This document shows, one piece after another, positions 18,956 through 25,430 of a stretch of 25,430 nucleotides of DNA. A program made the position numbers and the translations under genes. The notes beneath the pieces are model-generated. The model searched no databases, was not told the origin of the DNA, and was given only the letters and a program-made list of their open reading frames with translations. Position 1 is the first letter of the stretch; each line of letters opens with the position of its first letter. The DNA is taken from positions 1 through 25,430 of IMG/VR virus record IMGVR_UViG_3300031276_000014; one strand, given 5' to 3'. The DNA comes from a virus.

Positions 18956-20779
18956 TCAGCTTCTCAGCAGGATGCCGACGCCGATCCGGATCGATCCTCC
19001 AGGGGCCGGGAACGAGAAGTGCGTATCCAGGTTCCTTTCCCCGTCGTCAATCTTGTCCTGCGGATTATTGGTGATGTCGGCCTTGACCTCGAAATGCTCT
19101 TCAGGTTTCGTGGCCGATCCATCGGCATGGACGCCCTGGCCGAATGTCTCTCCGATTGGAACGCTTCCGGTACTCCCTTTGTTCCAAAGTTCATATAGGA
19201 ACCCGAGGATCGCCATCCGGTCGCTTTGGATGCGTCCGAGAGAATTTGGCGTGTTCTCCGCATCCTGCAGGGAGTCCTTAGCGGATACTTTGATAAACTC
19301 CCTCATCAAAATGCCGTTGGCGAACTTGAATTCTTTTGCGATCGACGGGGTGAAAAAATTGCGTACGACGATTCCGTATCCGGTCAAGTCTTGCAGGACG
19401 TTGATCCCGGCCTCCGCGAGCTCGGTCCTGTCGATGTCGCTCAGGAACGTGTCGCCGACCAGAGAGTTGAAGCCGTAGATCGGGTTCGTCTTGACCGCCG
19501 GAATAAAGTGTACGCCGTTGATCCCGATGCTTCGGATCCAGTTCCCCATGATGTGCCCGACGTTCGGGACCTCGCGGTCGGGGGATAGGGGTGACGTTCC
19601 GAACGGGTCCGTGACCTTCCCCCAGTTTGCGACATTCACCTGGAGGACGTCGTTGCTTCGCTGGAAGTTCTGCCCGATCGTTATGAGCTGCGCCTTGGTC
19701 TGGTTGGCGGGAAGGTTGGCGACCACCTTCGGATTGTCATCCCTGGCCCGGGCGTAGGTTTCCATCGCCTTCTGTATCGCCTCGACAGTCGTTTCCGGGT
19801 TCGCAATAAACCGGACAGGCAAATTGTCGAGTCTGGTGAGCGCGTTATTCCAGTGAGCAGCGGTCGTCGGGGCAGTGCCGTCGGCACCGGCAGCAAGATA
19901 GGTGATCGTCGCAACGTCAATCGGGAAAGTCAGGTCGAGTGTCGCCGGCGTGGTTACGAGCCTGGTGACTGTCGCCCATTTGCTCGTGCTGAACACGTTC
20001 TGTACATAGAAGTCAGTGACCAGAGCCTCGGTCGTACAAAAGATTTTTCCGAGTTCGGTGTCAACTTCACTGACCACGCCCTTGGTGTCCTTGCGCCAGA
20101 TGCGGAGCCTGAACCCCGGGACGCTGACGATGTCGTCGAGCGCGAGCGTCGAGGTGGCGTGCAGCACCGAGTCGGTCCAGGTGATCGACTTGGCGCCCTC
20201 ATCGACGGCCGTAATTTTGTGGTATGCGGTCACAGGCGCGCCGCCAGTCAAAGCAAACTTGACGATGTCACCGACTTTGATTCCGATGACACTGTCCAGG
20301 AAACAGGTATAAGCGGATGCCAGGGCCGTGGCCGACGCGGCGGTCGTGAACCTGGTCCCGTTGGTGATCGTATATCCCGTTCGGTTCCCGCTGATTCCAT
20401 ATTCAAGTTCCCCTTGATACGCCGCATCGATCCGGATAACTGCCTCCGGAGTGCCATCGACTGGGGACGCTGTCGCGACGACTGCATCGATCGCGACGCC
20501 AGTGTGTCCGACATGCGAGCTCACATAGAGCTTAGCGTTCACCCCGACGACGTTATCGAAGAAACCTTTTACGGAATCCGGGCCGTAGAAGTTCGGGTCG
20601 ACGTGGCTCCCGAATATTTCCAAGAACTCCGTCGGGTTGTTGACCGCGAATGCTTTATTGAATTTGCGTTCAAACTTTCCGACGATTCCGCCGATCAAAA
20701 AATCGCTTGCGGTTACTGTCCTGCTTTTCTTGGTCGGCAAGCTTTCATTGTATACCCCGAGCCGTCTCATGTTCGGCAT
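18956..20779 (-). CDS. Contractile tail sheath protein
   Basis: A 607-residue sheath subunit that contracts to drive the tube into the host. The N-terminus (GVYNESLPTKKSRTVTASDF, IGGIVGKFERKFNKAF, NNPTEFLEIFGSHVDP) is typical. A beta-rich insertion at about 110 to 280 probably faces outward. The conserved C-terminal part includes IRSIGINGVHFIPAVKTNPI, then ELAEAGINVLQDLTGYGIVV and the helix region FANGILMREFIKVSAKDSLQ. The final GSIRIGVGILLR segment is the strand that links sheath subunits. It is long for a sheath, explained by the insertion. The start is supported by GAGGTG. It is the strongest marker of a contractile tail here. Confidence 0.92.
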   Translation of the reverse strand: MPNMRRLGVYNESLPTKKSRTVTASDFLIGGIVGKFERKFNKAFAVNNPTEFLEIFGSHVDPNFYGPDSVKGFFDNVVGVNAKLYVSSHVGHTGVAIDAVVATASPVDGTPEAVIRIDAAYQGELEYGISGNRTGYTITNGTRFTTAASATALASAYTCFLDSVIGIKVGDIVKFALTGGAPVTAYHKITAVDEGAKSITWTDSVLHATSTLALDDIVSVPGFRLRIWRKDTKGVVSEVDTELGKIFCTTEALVTDFYVQNVFSTSKWATVTRLVTTPATLDLTFPIDVATITYLAAGADGTAPTTAAHWNNALTRLDNLPVRFIANPETTVEAIQKAMETYARARDDNPKVVANLPANQTKAQLITIGQNFQRSNDVLQVNVANWGKVTDPFGTSPLSPDREVPNVGHIMGNWIRSIGINGVHFIPAVKTNPIYGFNSLVGDTFLSDIDRTELAEAGINVLQDLTGYGIVVRNFFTPSIAKEFKFANGILMREFIKVSAKDSLQDAENTPNSLGRIQSDRMAILGFLYELWNKGSTGSVPIGETFGQGVHADGSATKPEEHFEVKADITNNPQDKIDDGERNLDTHFSFPAPGGSIRIGVGILLRS

Positions 20780-20780
20780 A

Positions 20781-21023
20781 TTACACCTCCCTCACGGTGA
20801 AGTAGCGAGCCTGTTGCTGGAAGTCCGGGTGGTCAAGTTCTTTCTTGTTCAGGATGTGCGTTCTGTTCCCCGTCCCGAACAAGAAAGTCTTTCGCCCGAT
20901 CCTGAGCTCGAAGCTCCGGTTCTGCGTGAACTGGATCTCGAACCTGCGGTCGTGCTCCTTTTCCACCGTGGTATTTCTTTCCGGCTTCATCTCGCCGCTG
21001 TATTTGTTGTTCTTCTCATTCAT
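20781..21023 (-). CDS. Small hypothetical structural-block protein
   Basis: An 80-residue highly charged protein upstream of the sheath gene. The first 25 residues are polar (MNEKNNKYSGEMKPERNTTV), followed by FEIQFTQNRSFELRIGRKTF and a KELDHPDFQQQARYFTVREV ending that suggests a compact beta fold. Small genes at this position occur in many myoviruses with no assigned function. The start overlaps the preceding stop (ATGA) and the gene lies one base from the sheath gene, so co-translation is likely. Confidence 0.65.
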   Translation of the reverse strand: MNEKNNKYSGEMKPERNTTVEKEHDRRFEIQFTQNRSFELRIGRKTFLFGTGNRTHILNKKELDHPDFQQQARYFTVREV

Positions 21024-22225
21024 ACGATGTCCCCCTGTTCGATGACGTTCACGGCGAGCGTCGCCGCCAGTGCTTTCACCCTACTCTCATTCGAGAGTAC
21101 GTCCTCCACTATTTCGATGTCAATCAGATAGTTCATTTTAGGCATGATCCCAACTGCTTCCGCCGGGATTTCCTCGACTGGTATCTCCTGCCACATTATG
21201 TCGAAATCGCGGCCGTTCAACCATACGACGCACCGACTCAAATATTTTCGGACGAACCTGGTCATGTCCGCGATGTTCTCCGGGTCGCGCGCCTCGACGT
21301 CGATGACGATCCGCCAGGCCTCACTCATGCCACCGCGCTTGAACTGGAACTTGTTATTGTTGAACGCTTTGATCGTCTCGTCCTTGAGCGGAGTATGCTG
21401 AAACGGAGTCGGAACGAATCCCCAGATAGCCACCCCGGGAAGGATGGCCTCAGCCGCGTACCGACCGAACTCGATCGGATATTGGAGATAAACCTTCGCC
21501 GCCGTGTAAGAATGTAATAAGGCTTCTCCATCGTATAAATGGGAAAAGTGATACGTCGCGCCGGCGCCATTCACGAGCATGTGCGTCTCCGTGTTTGTAT
21601 CGTCCTTGATTTTGATTACTGCATTCTCAGACAGAAAATCTCGATCTCCGTCGAACGTCACTTCAGTGGCACCCACGACAGCCGTCAGTGTCGCAACCTC
21701 AGGTCCTCCATCGGGCCAATTCTCGAGCCTGACCTTTTCCAAACCATCTTTGAAAGCCTCGAAGATGTCGGCAGGGATTTCATCGGTGACTGCAACCATG
21801 TATGACATGACGATGAAATCATCATGGTTGTGATTCGCAATGATCCTTATTCTATCGATCGATGTGATGGCCGAGATGTCGATGCTGATCTGGGTGAACG
21901 TCGGCCAGGCAGGAATATGAAATTGCTGCCCGGCGCCGAGGTCCAGGATGTAGGGAAAGTCCGCGGCAGTCCTGTAGTCGTGATTGCTGCGCCTGAGCGA
22001 CCAAAGGCTGACCACGATTTCATTATATGCAGTAACGTCGATCGCTGGGGCGACAGTCTTTCCGATGTACTCTCCAACGGATCCAGACTCAAAATGGAAT
22101 ATCAGGGATTTCGTTAAACCGCCGGCGACAAAGTCAAGATGTTCGTTCTCATCGTGCACGGTGACACCGGCGACCGATCCGGCCCACCCTGCTGCGCTAT
22201 CAAAGGCGTCGATGATCTGTTTCAT
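21020..22225 (-). CDS. Neck/tail-terminator-position protein with extra beta modules
   Basis: A 401-residue protein between the gpG-like neck gene and the sheath, where the tail terminator usually lies. Residues 1 to about 160 read as a jelly-roll or carbohydrate-module-like beta sandwich (SLIFHFESGSVGEYIGKTVA, FTQISIDISAITSIDRIRII). Residues about 185 to 255 hold a second small module (ATLTAVVGATEVTFDGDRDF). The C-terminal 140 residues (EAWRIVIDVEARDPENIADM, RFVRKYLSRCVVWLNGRDFD) could be the tail terminator fold, which has about that size. A fusion of terminator plus decoration or neck fibre modules is inferred. The start shares a base with the previous stop, with GGAGGGTGA upstream. Confidence 0.6.
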   Translation of the reverse strand: MKQIIDAFDSAAGWAGSVAGVTVHDENEHLDFVAGGLTKSLIFHFESGSVGEYIGKTVAPAIDVTAYNEIVVSLWSLRRSNHDYRTAADFPYILDLGAGQQFHIPAWPTFTQISIDISAITSIDRIRIIANHNHDDFIVMSYMVAVTDEIPADIFEAFKDGLEKVRLENWPDGGPEVATLTAVVGATEVTFDGDRDFLSENAVIKIKDDTNTETHMLVNGAGATYHFSHLYDGEALLHSYTAAKVYLQYPIEFGRYAAEAILPGVAIWGFVPTPFQHTPLKDETIKAFNNNKFQFKRGGMSEAWRIVIDVEARDPENIADMTRFVRKYLSRCVVWLNGRDFDIMWQEIPVEEIPAEAVGIMPKMNYLIDIEIVEDVLSNESRVKALAATLAVNVIEQGDIV

Positions 22226-22839
22226 TAATCACCCTCCCGATCATGACCGCCATATCGTTTTCTGATTCTCCTGAACAAGTCGGTATGACCGGTGTTCACG
22301 AATTGCTTGGCCGCCTTCATCACCTCACGGCTTCCACTCTTCTTCGCGGTCTTTCGCATGTACGCCTCATACGCGAAGTAAAACGTCGGCCGCGGAGGGA
22401 TACGAATATAAATCCCGAGTCCGAATCCGTTCGTGATCGTGCAGCCGAATTCATGCACCACGAACAGGTCTCTTAATTTCAACTTTGATTTGTGATGACC
22501 TTTACGACCTGGAGCGACTTTGTAGCCGTTTTTAAGTTTATACAATCGCATCATATTGATATAAGTGTGCGTGTCATCGTCTCCAAGTCCATACAATGGT
22601 GTCATCGGCCTTGAATATCCTGCACGTTCTTTCGCTCTGACTGTTGCCGGCTTTAGCCGACGTAACATGTACGCATCGGTCCTCAACATACCCTGCCAGT
22701 ATATGATAAAGCCTCGTGCCTTTGACTTTGTCATCAGACGAATTGAGTCAGCTGCATACTGAGGGAGTTTGTCGATTCTTTTCTGCTTGTCGCGGAGGTT
22801 GCTTGTTTTTTTCAGGTGGACGGAGGGAAGGCGATTCAT
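22225..22839 (-). CDS. Virion morphogenesis / tail completion protein (gpG or HK97 gp10-like)
   Basis: A 204-residue basic protein. The string VVHEFGCTITNGFGLGIYIR followed by IPPRPTFYFAYEAYMRK matches the end of Mu gpG-like and HK97 gp10-like proteins, where a hEFG motif and an IPxRPF motif are diagnostic. These proteins complete the head-tail joining region. The N-terminal 90 residues are helical and basic (KPATVRAKERAGYSRP). It overlaps both neighbours by a few bases, placing it firmly in the neck operon. Confidence 0.75.
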   Translation of the reverse strand: MNRLPSVHLKKTSNLRDKQKRIDKLPQYAADSIRLMTKSKARGFIIYWQGMLRTDAYMLRRLKPATVRAKERAGYSRPMTPLYGLGDDDTHTYINMMRLYKLKNGYKVAPGRKGHHKSKLKLRDLFVVHEFGCTITNGFGLGIYIRIPPRPTFYFAYEAYMRKTAKKSGSREVMKAAKQFVNTGHTDLFRRIRKRYGGHDREGD

Positions 22840-23279
22840 AACGCCCTCCCACCGAGGACGATGTATAGGAAGGTGTCCCCTTGCTGATCGAACTCTTTCT
22901 TGTCAGAAATTTCATATTCACGTCCCTCAATTTTCATGCGCCACCGGATGAGGTCAATGTCCTCGATCGTTATCCCGAGGTCCTCCCATGATTGTAGTGG
23001 AGTGAACGCCACGATCTTGATGTCATCGGAGAAACCGACCTTCTCAAGCAAGTACCGGGACGGATTAAAATCGATCGGGAAAGCGTACACGGAAAGATTC
23101 GGAGTAAGGGAGCGTGACTTGATGCTATTGTACTTACTGCGATTCAAGTTCGCTTCATCAGGAACGTAAAAAAGGATGGACTGTCCGCGCTCTTGAGCGG
23201 TCGCCTGGACGTCATGCTTCGCTGCGGCCGCCTCAAACGCCACGCCATCCCTGGCGATCGGGGAATGAAAGTCACTCAC
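22836..23279 (-). CDS. Head-tail connector region protein
   Basis: A 147-residue protein between the head-completion gene and the gpG-like gene. It starts MSDFHSPIARDGVAFEAAAA and ends in beta strands (DLIRWRMKIEGREYEISDKK, TFLYIVLGGRAL). The C-terminal part, an IEGREYEI-type strand followed by a GDTFLYIVL strand, resembles small stopper proteins that close the neck, but I cannot name the family. ATGA overlaps at both ends show tight coupling. Confidence 0.6.
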   Translation of the reverse strand: MSDFHSPIARDGVAFEAAAAKHDVQATAQERGQSILFYVPDEANLNRSKYNSIKSRSLTPNLSVYAFPIDFNPSRYLLEKVGFSDDIKIVAFTPLQSWEDLGITIEDIDLIRWRMKIEGREYEISDKKEFDQQGDTFLYIVLGGRAL

Positions 23280-23893
23280 GGTCCGACCACCCCGGTCGTA
23301 TACCGGGACAGGATTGCATGGCTATCTCGATCAATTTCATTCAGGAGCGTAGTGTATTTTCCTCTGGATCCGAACGCACGGCTGAACGCCTGAGAATTGA
23401 CGTCGCCTCCGCCTGTTCTCGCAGCGACGAAGACGAGGGCCTTGCGGGCGACCTGATATGTGATGAGTTCGGTCAGTTCATCGTTGAGCCCGCCGACCGT
23501 GTAGACTGCCTTGATGTTCTTGGTCCCCTTCGAGAAAATCGATGTCTTCACGACGCCACTGGATGAATACCCTTTCGCGATGAGCATTCCACCTTTGAGA
23601 TTCACCTCGACCGAATCTTTGAGACTCGCGGTCGGATCGATGTCGGTGGTGTAAGACAGGGTGACGAGGGCCGTGATCGGCCGGCGGCTCAGCATGAGCA
23701 CGCCCTGCCCATTCCCCGACAAGTACTCGGTCAGCGTTTCACCGAGCACGAAGTCGTACCCGATGATCCCCTTGAGCACTGGAACAACCAGGTTGTCGCG
23801 CCGAGCAGTGATCCAGTCATCGGTGATGATGGCGACTGTAACACCGTATCCCTCGAGATATGCCCGGATGTCTGCGGGTTCAGGCAGCGGCAT
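23276..23893 (-). CDS. Head completion / adaptor protein
   Basis: A 205-residue protein just after the capsid-associated protein. The opening PADIRAYLEGYGVTVAIITD, the segment VVPVLKGIIGYDF, then the SRRPITALVTLSYTTDIDPT strand and the helix LTELITYQVARKALVFVAAR are in the style of gp6-like head-tail adaptors, which bind under the portal. It is larger than the usual 100 to 150 residues, mainly by the extra C-terminal 35 residues. Position and order support the role more than motif identity. Start supported by GAGGAG six bases upstream. Confidence 0.65.
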   Translation of the reverse strand: MPLPEPADIRAYLEGYGVTVAIITDDWITARRDNLVVPVLKGIIGYDFVLGETLTEYLSGNGQGVLMLSRRPITALVTLSYTTDIDPTASLKDSVEVNLKGGMLIAKGYSSSGVVKTSIFSKGTKNIKAVYTVGGLNDELTELITYQVARKALVFVAARTGGGDVNSQAFSRAFGSRGKYTTLLNEIDRDSHAILSRYTTGVVGP

Positions 23894-23896
23894 GGT

Positions 23897-24391
23897 CTAC
23901 TCCTCGTAGAATTCTGCATTGATGGACGCCGCGGTGGTCGCGCCGTCGGCCGTGAAGAGAAACGTGTAGGTCGTGTTCTTCTTGAGGTTCCACTCGGTGT
24001 CGTTCCTGATGTGCCCCATCGATCCGACGACCCCGGGCGCGGCGATGACGAGCGTCCGAAGGGTCGTGCCGGGGGTGTCCCTTGTCGCGTCCTTCTTCAA
24101 CGTCCCGGCGTAGACGGTCTCCGAGCTCCTGTTCATGTTCACCGCCGTGACCGCCGACCCGACGGAGATGACGTCGCCCTCGGCGAGGATCGCGACGCCC
24201 GCCTTGTTCGAGTCGATCGCGACCTTGATGTGCGTCTTTGCCTTGGTATCCGGGGTCGTGATGCTCAGGGCCAGGGTGCCGGCGGCGCCGATCGCGGCGT
24301 TGGAGACTGACGCGCTGTACATCCTTTCAGCATGAACCTTGTGGTGGTCATTCGAGAGAAACACCTGCGCGCCGTATTTGTCGATTTTCAT
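23897..24391 (-). CDS. Capsid-associated (decoration-like) protein
   Basis: A 164-residue beta-rich protein with low Cys and Trp content and many Ala/Thr/Val residues: SVSNAAIGAAGTLALSITTP, then THIKVAIDSNKAGVAILAEG. The MSNAAIGAAGTLALSI-style opening and the strand pattern suggest a head decoration or minor capsid protein. The ATG at 24391 (MKIDKYGAQVFL) is preferred over one four codons upstream because GGAGG lies five bases before it. It is the first gene after the terminator-like hairpin at 24412 and could be expressed at a different level from the gene upstream. The capsid gene itself must lie beyond the right edge. Confidence 0.55.
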   Translation of the reverse strand: MKIDKYGAQVFLSNDHHKVHAERMYSASVSNAAIGAAGTLALSITTPDTKAKTHIKVAIDSNKAGVAILAEGDVISVGSAVTAVNMNRSSETVYAGTLKKDATRDTPGTTLRTLVIAAPGVVGSMGHIRNDTEWNLKKNTTYTFLFTADGATTAASINAEFYEE

Positions 24392-24402
24392 CCTGCCCTC
24401 CA

Positions 24403-24448
24403 TAAAAAGTCAGGGGCGGGGCCGGCTCGCCGGGTTCCCGCCCCTTTT
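24403..24448 (-). terminator. Intrinsic terminator inside the structural block
   Basis: On the minus strand AGGGGCGGG and CCCGCCCCT form a 9-bp stem (24445 to 24412) with an inner GC mini-hairpin, followed after GAC by TTTTT (24408 to 24404). The plus strand also has TTTT after the stem, so it could work both ways. It follows the stop at 24467 by about 20 bases, and its T-run lies about 13 bases before the next start. Confidence 0.75.
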
Positions 24449-24466
24449 CAATTGGGTATTTCTTCT

Positions 24467-25430
24467 TTAGGCTTCCCTGGTTATCAACCCGCTTTCATTG
24501 TAATTGTCAATCATGAAAACGGTCGTCGGGATTTTCGCCTTCGCCTTCGCGGCACCGTACCCGGTCGCAGTCGTGGTGTCGGCGAACTTGTTATGCGCCA
24601 CGATCCCACCGACGCATCCGGTCAGATCCATGAAAACGTGATTCACTGCGGAACCGATTGCCGGCAACGCTGTGAAATAATTGTCGATGATGATCGGGCC
24701 GAGCATTCCCGATCCGCCGGCCAGATAAATATTGCAGTCGACGGAAGCCGCCGGTCCACCGAAAATATTTTTCTCGATGATGACGTCCTGTGGAATGGAG
24801 GTCCCGGTACCGATGAGGACAATGTCTCCGACGTTCTTGAAGAACCGGTTCCCGTAGATGAGCGTCTGCCAGGCTCCACCGTTCGTGCCCCACATGATCG
24901 CACCGCCGGTTGCAGCGTCGAGGGGGTCCGTTCCCGCACAGTTCTTGAAATGGCAGCTGGCGATCGTGGTCCCGAACGCGGACTTCGTGGCCGCATCGTC
25001 TTCGAGCAAAATGCCCCCGCCCGTCGACCCGGCGCCGTTGATGCCGATGTACGCGATGAGGCACCCGGGCGCGCGGATGGTGATCATCGGAACGGCCCCG
25101 GCCCCGATCTTGATCTGAGGCAGACCGCCCTGGGTGCGTCCCCTATTCACGCCGACAATCGTCAGGCCCGGCTTGGTGGCTGGGATGATGACGGTTTCCG
25201 CGTAACTGACGGGATCGCTCGCACCGGCAGAAGGTTTCCTGGGAATGACGACGATCGTGTCTCCGGCAGCCGACTTGTCGACGGCGTTCTGGATTGATTT
25301 CGTCGCTTCCTCTTCACTGAGACCAGTGTTGGTGATGTCCACACCCGTGTCGCCTTGAACGTAGAACTTGCGCCCCACGCCGACGACGTTGACCAGCGCG
25401 AATCTAATCTGCTCGCCGACCCTGTATACC
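24467..25430 (-). CDS. Right-handed beta-helix head fibre-like protein, 5' end cut
   Basis: The frame is open from the right edge to a stop at 24467, giving at least 321 residues. The visible part starts VYRVGEQIRFALVNVV, then GRKFYVQGDTGVDITNTGLS. A GTG at 25378 could be an internal start, but the frame upstream looks coding, so I take the gene as truncated. Residues after about 45 show the pectate-lyase-like pattern of parallel beta-helices: DTIVVIPRK, TIVGVNRGRTQG, ASCHFKNCAG, LIYGNRFFKNV, VIIEKNIFGG, IIIDNYFTAL, VAHNKFADT. Such proteins form trimeric fibres or decorations on virions; near capsid genes, a head fibre is likely. A strong hairpin follows its stop. Confidence 0.75.
   Translation of the reverse strand, partial: VYRVGEQIRFALVNVVGVGRKFYVQGDTGVDITNTGLSEEEATKSIQNAVDKSAAGDTIVVIPRKPSAGASDPVSYAETVIIPATKPGLTIVGVNRGRTQGGLPQIKIGAGAVPMITIRAPGCLIAYIGINGAGSTGGGILLEDDAATKSAFGTTIASCHFKNCAGTDPLDAATGGAIMWGTNGGAWQTLIYGNRFFKNVGDIVLIGTGTSIPQDVIIEKNIFGGPAASVDCNIYLAGGSGMLGPIIIDNYFTALPAIGSAVNHVFMDLTGCVGGIVAHNKFADTTTATGYGAAKAKAKIPTTVFMIDNYNESGLITREA

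Noticed and set aside
19853-20800. 315-codon ORF on the plus strand
   Set aside because: Fully antisense to the tail sheath gene, with Arg/Asp/Gly-rich composition and no recognisable motif.
24332-25297. 321-codon ORF on the plus strand
   Set aside because: It lies antisense to the beta-helix protein and the capsid-associated gene, is Arg/Gly/Asp-rich without fold-like pattern, and crosses an intrinsic terminator. It is a shadow of GC-rich coding DNA.

Overview
The window is part of the genome of a tailed phage (or prophage) with a contractile tail, i.e. a myovirus-type member of Caudoviricetes. The evidence is a near-complete tail module: sheath, tube, frameshifted assembly chaperone, tape measure, hub, spike, baseplate wedge, baseplate J, tail protein I and a tail fibre. 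All genes I accept are on the minus strand, so transcription runs from high to low coordinates. The DNA is moderately GC-rich. A lysis cassette with membrane and signal-peptide proteins, plus an outer-membrane-like protein, point to a Gram-negative (diderm) host. I cannot name the host. No integrase, repressor gene, tRNA, IS element or CRISPR array was seen.

Late/structural block (25430 down to 6530), in order of transcription. It begins with a beta-helix head-associated protein cut by the right edge. A terminator-like hairpin follows, then a capsid-associated protein and three head-completion/neck genes. Next come a 401-residue protein in the tail-terminator position, a small unknown protein, the tail sheath and the tail tube. 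The tail assembly chaperone carries a textbook -1 frameshift site, and a short tape measure follows. The baseplate proteins (tail-baseplate junction, small hub protein, gpD-like hub, gpV/gp5-like spike, gp25-like wedge, J-like wedge, gpI-like) precede a tail fibre with seven repeats predicted to form a beta-propeller. The block ends with a lysis cassette: coiled-coil membrane protein, C39-like cysteine peptidase as probable endolysin, four-helix holin-like protein, and two overlapping small membrane proteins. These genes are packed tightly, mostly with ATGA or TAATG overlaps.

Control region (about 6530 to 6053). A strong intrinsic terminator closes the late block. Beyond it lie three A/T-rich direct repeats and an AT-rich stretch holding a sigma70-like leftward promoter whose spacer contains a 15-bp palindrome (operator candidate). 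A possible 40-codon basic ORF and a hairpin-rich leader follow.

Early/accessory block (6052 down to 1). It holds many small proteins: an SSB, a DUF932 protein, a DUF6166 protein, a protein resembling the DUF7007 type, a secreted beta-barrel-like protein and several unknowns. Unlike the late genes, many of these are separated by 60 to 300 base leaders rich in RNA hairpins. A short stem-loop nearly always abuts the Shine-Dalgarno sequence. Five leaders use versions of the same GAGCC-GAA-GGCTC element. Three of them (upstream of the genes starting at 613, 2548 and 3510) share a larger layout with a long closing stem, and two of these show compensatory base changes. I consider this repeated leader RNA the most novel feature of the window.
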